DNA of 9,093 bases from contig JAAXUL010000262.1 in assembly GCA_013336035.1 (NCBI GenBank), positions 1-9,093 of the forward strand, written 5' to 3'. Origin of the DNA: Chloroflexales bacterium (GTDB lineage: Bacteria > Chloroflexota > Chloroflexia > Chloroflexales > Chloroflexaceae). The notes under the pieces were generated by a model. It had not been told where the DNA came from and searched no databases. It was given only the letters and a program-made list of their open reading frames with translations. The translations under genes were made by a program, and so were the position numbers. Shown piece by piece: positions 6,604 to 9,093 of this stretch. Position 1 is the stretch's first letter. Each line of letters starts with the position of its first letter.

Positions 6604-6954
6604 AGACCGTTACTCCTGTTCCGAGATGGTCCACCGTCGAGCGAGCTGGTATCTGGTCGCTCAGGCGGCGCTTCCATCACGATAGTGCCAGCATGTTCAG
6701 ACTGTATGTAAACGGGCTTTGATCTCCGCGTAGTGCCTCCTCACACAGGCAGGCCCAGCACCTACGCGGCTTTCCAATCCACCATTCATTGGCCCTGAAC
6801 ATCGCCGGGCGCGGAGCCGGCCGGGGTTCTGCGCGCAATCCGCGCGGTTGCCCACGGCGAGACAATCTTCAGCGCGACTGGGCGGCTGAGGAAAAGCGCC
6901 AATGCGTTTGTAATGCGCGCTCTGCTCGATCAGCAATCAGGTAGGAGGTGGTAG
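6604..6954. other. Intergenic region upstream of the fusion protein gene
   Basis: I see no supported gene in these 351 bases. A - strand frame of 79 codons (6936-6697) has only a TTG start, no family features and unusual codon choice, so it is not called. A possible - strand promoter has TTTACA (6707-6712) and CACTAT (6682-6687), but the 19-base spacing is long and the match is poor. A perfect SD-like AGGAGGTGG lies at 6942-6950 just before the hairpin at 6955. Confidence 0.4.
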
Positions 6955-7004
6955 CAATGACAAAGCGGGAGCGGTGCTGGTGCGCCGCTCCCGCTTTGTC
7001 ATTG
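6955..7004. terminator. Perfect 20-bp inverted repeat, probable terminator of the YiaA/B gene
   Basis: The arms CAATGACAAAGCGGGAGCGG (6955-6974) and its exact complement (6985-7004) enclose a 10-base loop. The core has the AAAGCGGGAGCGG / CCGCTCCCGCTTT layout of a bidirectional intrinsic terminator, with the short A and T runs lying inside the stem. It lies 85 bases past the stop of the - strand YiaA/B gene, so ending that transcript is the most likely role. Confidence 0.65.
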
Positions 7005-7089
7005 TGGGTCGCCTACAGATTGCCAGAGCCGGGCTCGCTCTATTTGCGGTGGTGCTCAGCCACGACCTTCGGACGGCCAGTGCTGCGCG

Positions 7090-7554
7090 CTAGTCCGTCG
7101 CCGTGCCGCTGCTGGCGGTGGGCCAGCGAAACCGCGGGCTCGACTCGCTCGCCACGCCTCCGCCGATGGCGAGGTCACGGGTGTTCTTCTGCACCGTCAC
7201 CGCGGCAAACATGGCGAGGAGGAAGGCCATGGCGTAGAAGCCCTTCTCACTCAGCAGTAGAGAGGCGTTCCACAGCCCGACGGCCAGGAGCGTGATGGTC
7301 AGCGCCACCGAGGCCCAGCTCAGCCCGAAGTAGATCGGCGTCACGGGGATCCCCTCGAGGTGATCACGGACACTCTTCTGCAACGAGACCGCGGCGAACA
7401 GCCCGTACATCAGGACAGTGAAATAGTAGCCCTTCTCGCTGAGCGGCATCCCGGCGTTCCATAAGCCCACCAGATAGGCGATGACCCCCGCGAAGAGGGC
7501 GGCCCAGGATGCCAGTACAAAGGCGCTGGATGGCTTCTGGGGTGTGGCGTTCAT
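7090..7554 (-). CDS. YiaA/YiaB family inner membrane protein, two tandem domains
   Basis: The product is 154 residues with AGGAG at 7563-7567, eight bases before the ATG. It is built of two copies of the same unit. The first conserved block is GLWNAGMPLSEKGYYFTVLM to QKSVRD (residues 30-64), the second GLWNASLLLSEKGFYAMAFL to QKNTRD (93-127). Each copy has a membrane helix before the GLWNA motif and another after the SEKG motif, giving four helices (about 12-31, 42-58, 75-94 and 105-122). GLWNA, LSEKG and QK..RD are the marks of the YiaA/YiaB domain family. The C-terminal 25 residues are polar and poorly conserved. The family sits in the inner membrane and has no established function. The gene follows a glycosyltransferase on the same strand after 107 bases, too far for a certain operon, and a strong hairpin follows it. 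Confidence 0.88.
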   Translation of the reverse strand: MNATPQKPSSAFVLASWAALFAGVIAYLVGLWNAGMPLSEKGYYFTVLMYGLFAAVSLQKSVRDHLEGIPVTPIYFGLSWASVALTITLLAVGLWNASLLLSEKGFYAMAFLLAMFAAVTVQKNTRDLAIGGGVASESSPRFRWPTASSGTATD

Positions 7555-7661
7555 GGGCGGTACTCCTGTCCTGTCACGTTTGATCGTTCCTGAGAGCAGG
7601 ATAGCGAAGAGAGCGGTGGGTGCCTATGGATCGAAGGGTGAACCGTAAGCCGGTCAGTGGC

Positions 7662-9014
7662 TCAGCGCCGCCCGACCGCTACCTCTTCGCCCCCCACGTC
7701 CGCGCGTGGAGCAGGTCCGGCCGCGGATGCATTGCGGAGCACCGGCCGCCCCGTCGCGGCGAGCCGCTCGAGGAACGCCACAGCCTCCTCGGCAGGCCGA
7801 TGGCGCGCGTAGTCCGCCTGGATGCGCCGGGCGTGCTGGCGGTAGCGCGGGACGGCGAGCGCGGAGCCCACAGCCATACGGATCTGGGCAGGGGTGGGCG
7901 AGCCGGTCTTCAGGTTGAGCCCCGCGCCGCTCCAGGCCGCCAGCGCCGCGATCCGCGGCTTCTCCTCGGTCGCGCCCGCAACCACGAGCGGGATGCCGTG
8001 GGCCAGGGCGGCCTGCACACCCCCGTAGCCGCCGTTCGTGACCATTACGCTCACGTGGGGCAGCAGCTGCGCGTGGGGGAGCCAGGGCTCTATCCGTGCG
8101 TTGGCCGGCAGGTCGCCGCCTCGGTGCCGGCTGAGGGGCTGGCCGCCCGTGGTCGCCACGACCAGGAGATCCTGATCCGCCAGGGCCTGGAGCGTCGGGA
8201 GGATCAGCTGCTCAGCCTCGGTCGCCACCGTGCCCTGGGTCACATACACGACCGGTCGTCCGGCGCGCAGGTCGTCCCACCAGGCGGGCGGGGCGACGTC
8301 TTCCTGCGGCTCAGGGAGCAACGGGCCGACGAAGTGCACCTGCGGCGGAAGGTCGCTGCGCGGATACTCGAAGGCGGGCGTCCCGCCGTGCAGGTAGAGG
8401 TATGGCGAGAGCATGTCGAACAGGCCGCGCCGCAGCGGCGGGAGGCCGAGGGTCCAGCGCACGTAGCTCAGGTGGTGCGCCGCGTCGCGCACGAGCACGC
8501 GCTGTATCACGGCGTTCAGCGCCCGATTGCGCAGCCGCCCGAGGGGCGAGGCATCCGGCGGCAAACCTATAGCCGCGGGTACCACATCAAAGCTGCTGAG
8601 GGTGAGGGCGCTGATGCCCAGCATCGCCCATGGCGGCCCCCCGAGCTCGTGCAGGACCTCGGCGCCGCCGAAGACCTGGTCGCTGAGGATAACATCGGCG
8701 GGGAACTCGCCCAGTGTGCGCCGAAGGTCGGCGACCTGGGCCGGGATGGGGTCGATGAACGCGCGCTTCAGCCCCCAGCTCGCCGCCCGCAGGCCGGAGA
8801 GCTTCGGCAGGCGGACGAAAAACGGGCTGTCGCCGGGGTCCTGCGCGGCCACCATGGGCGCATAGCGGGCGCCCGTCGCCTCAATAGCCGGGCGAAAGCG
8901 CCGCCCGGTGTACCACCAGACCTCGTGCCCGCGCCGGGCCAGGGCGCGGGCGATCGGCAGGCCGGGGCCTACATGCCCGGCAAGGGGCAGGGTCGCGATG
9001 AGCAAGCGGGCCAT
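7662..9014 (-). CDS. GT1/MGT-type glycosyltransferase
   Basis: The product is 450 residues from the ATG at 9012-9014, which has AAGGA eight bases upstream; the ATG at 9021-9023 lies too close to that site. It has the two-domain GT-B layout. The N-terminal acceptor domain opens ARLLIATLPLAGHVGPGLPI, with His14 in the place of the catalytic base and Asp112 (ADVILSDQ) a likely dyad partner. The C-terminal donor domain has RPVVYVTQGT (253-262), EPWLPHAQLLPH (309-320), and the nucleotide-sugar motif TNGGYGGVQAALAHGIPLVV (326-345) with GATEEKP after it. It belongs with bacterial MGT/UGT enzymes that glycosylate macrolides, carotenoids or lipids using NDP-sugars. The usual His of the HGG motif is Asn, as in one known subgroup. 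The last 25-30 residues are a variable tail. The acceptor cannot be told from sequence; carotenoid, sterol or lipid glycosylation are candidates. Confidence 0.88.
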   Translation of the reverse strand: MARLLIATLPLAGHVGPGLPIARALARRGHEVWWYTGRRFRPAIEATGARYAPMVAAQDPGDSPFFVRLPKLSGLRAASWGLKRAFIDPIPAQVADLRRTLGEFPADVILSDQVFGGAEVLHELGGPPWAMLGISALTLSSFDVVPAAIGLPPDASPLGRLRNRALNAVIQRVLVRDAAHHLSYVRWTLGLPPLRRGLFDMLSPYLYLHGGTPAFEYPRSDLPPQVHFVGPLLPEPQEDVAPPAWWDDLRAGRPVVYVTQGTVATEAEQLILPTLQALADQDLLVVATTGGQPLSRHRGGDLPANARIEPWLPHAQLLPHVSVMVTNGGYGGVQAALAHGIPLVVAGATEEKPRIAALAAWSGAGLNLKTGSPTPAQIRMAVGSALAVPRYRQHARRIQADYARHRPAEEAVAFLERLAATGRPVLRNASAAGPAPRADVGGEEVAVGRR

Positions 9015-9022
9015 CTGTAGCA

Positions 9023-9027
9023 TCCTT
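9023..9027 (-). promoter_or_regulatory. Ribosome binding site choosing the glycosyltransferase start
   Basis: AAGGA on the - strand is eight bases before the ATG at 9014 but overlaps the alternative ATG at 9023. It therefore favours the shorter start, which also begins directly with the first beta strand. A second GAAGG further upstream could serve the longer start with poor spacing. The remaining bases to 9093 hold nothing I can assign. Confidence 0.6.
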
Positions 9028-9093
9028 CCTTCTGTTCCGGTAGGCCATGGCCCACCAGTGGAGCCGGCGCACGTTCCGCCGCGCTAACCCAGC

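Noticed and set aside
6697..6936. 79-codon - strand frame in the gap before the fusion protein gene
   Set aside because: It has only a TTG start, no ribosome binding site at proper distance, many Cys and Arg residues and no recognisable family.
6957..7295. + strand frame with a perfect SD in front of the ATG
   Set aside because: Its first codons form the terminator hairpin and the rest is antisense to the YiaA/B gene, with Trp/Arg/Ser-rich composition; the SD is likely chance.
7620..9020. Open frame of 466 codons on the + strand opposite the glycosyltransferase
   Set aside because: It is the antisense shadow of a GC-rich gene: Arg, Gly, His and Gln-rich, no domain features, while the - strand frame has full GT1 motifs.
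1..9093. tRNA, rRNA, CRISPR array, insertion sequence or attachment site
   Set aside because: No cloverleaf with a T-loop, no regularly spaced repeats, no transposase motif and no paired terminal repeats were seen on either strand.

Overview
The window is GC-rich with strong G/C preference at third codon positions. The gene content (a DUF6325 plus SHOCT pair, a GT39-type transferase tail ending in a WxxxxC...LYDC pattern, and a MacB-type permease beside an HlyD-type adaptor) suggests a filamentous Chloroflexota bacterium of the Chloroflexales/Roseiflexus/Kouleothrix kind. That placement is inference from family flavour, not a measured result.

Layout. On the + strand, the window opens inside a reading frame (1-1243) that starts as the tail of a GH5 cellulase and, near base 165, becomes an M17 leucyl aminopeptidase without its own N-terminal domain. 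Next come a DUF6325 protein (1408-1836), a small SHOCT-domain protein (1916-2287) and a six-helix YihY/BrkB membrane protein (2396-3313). The stretch 3314-4240 has no intact gene. It holds a decayed C-terminus of a GT39/ArnT-like membrane glycosyltransferase on the - strand (3496-4010) and a short unassigned coding-like frame on the + strand.

From 4243 to the right edge all genes are on the - strand. Read in their own direction they are a GT1/MGT glycosyltransferase (9014-7662), a two-domain YiaA/YiaB membrane protein (7554-7090) followed by a perfect 20-bp hairpin, an HlyD-type membrane fusion protein (6603-5669) and a MacB/FtsX-type ABC permease (5672-4332) followed by a hairpin with a UUCG tetraloop. 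The last two genes would normally flank an ABC ATPase to make a tripartite exporter. Here the ATPase is absent and the fusion protein has lost its middle part, so the locus looks broken.

The most notable theme is a set of abrupt joins: the cellulase-peptidase chimera, the fusion-protein deletion with missing ATPase, and the GT39 remnant with a nonsense codon and a frame change. They are either real decay and deletion in this genome or collapsed and chimeric assembly. Read mapping over the junctions decides which. I did not find a convincing new defence or mobile system.
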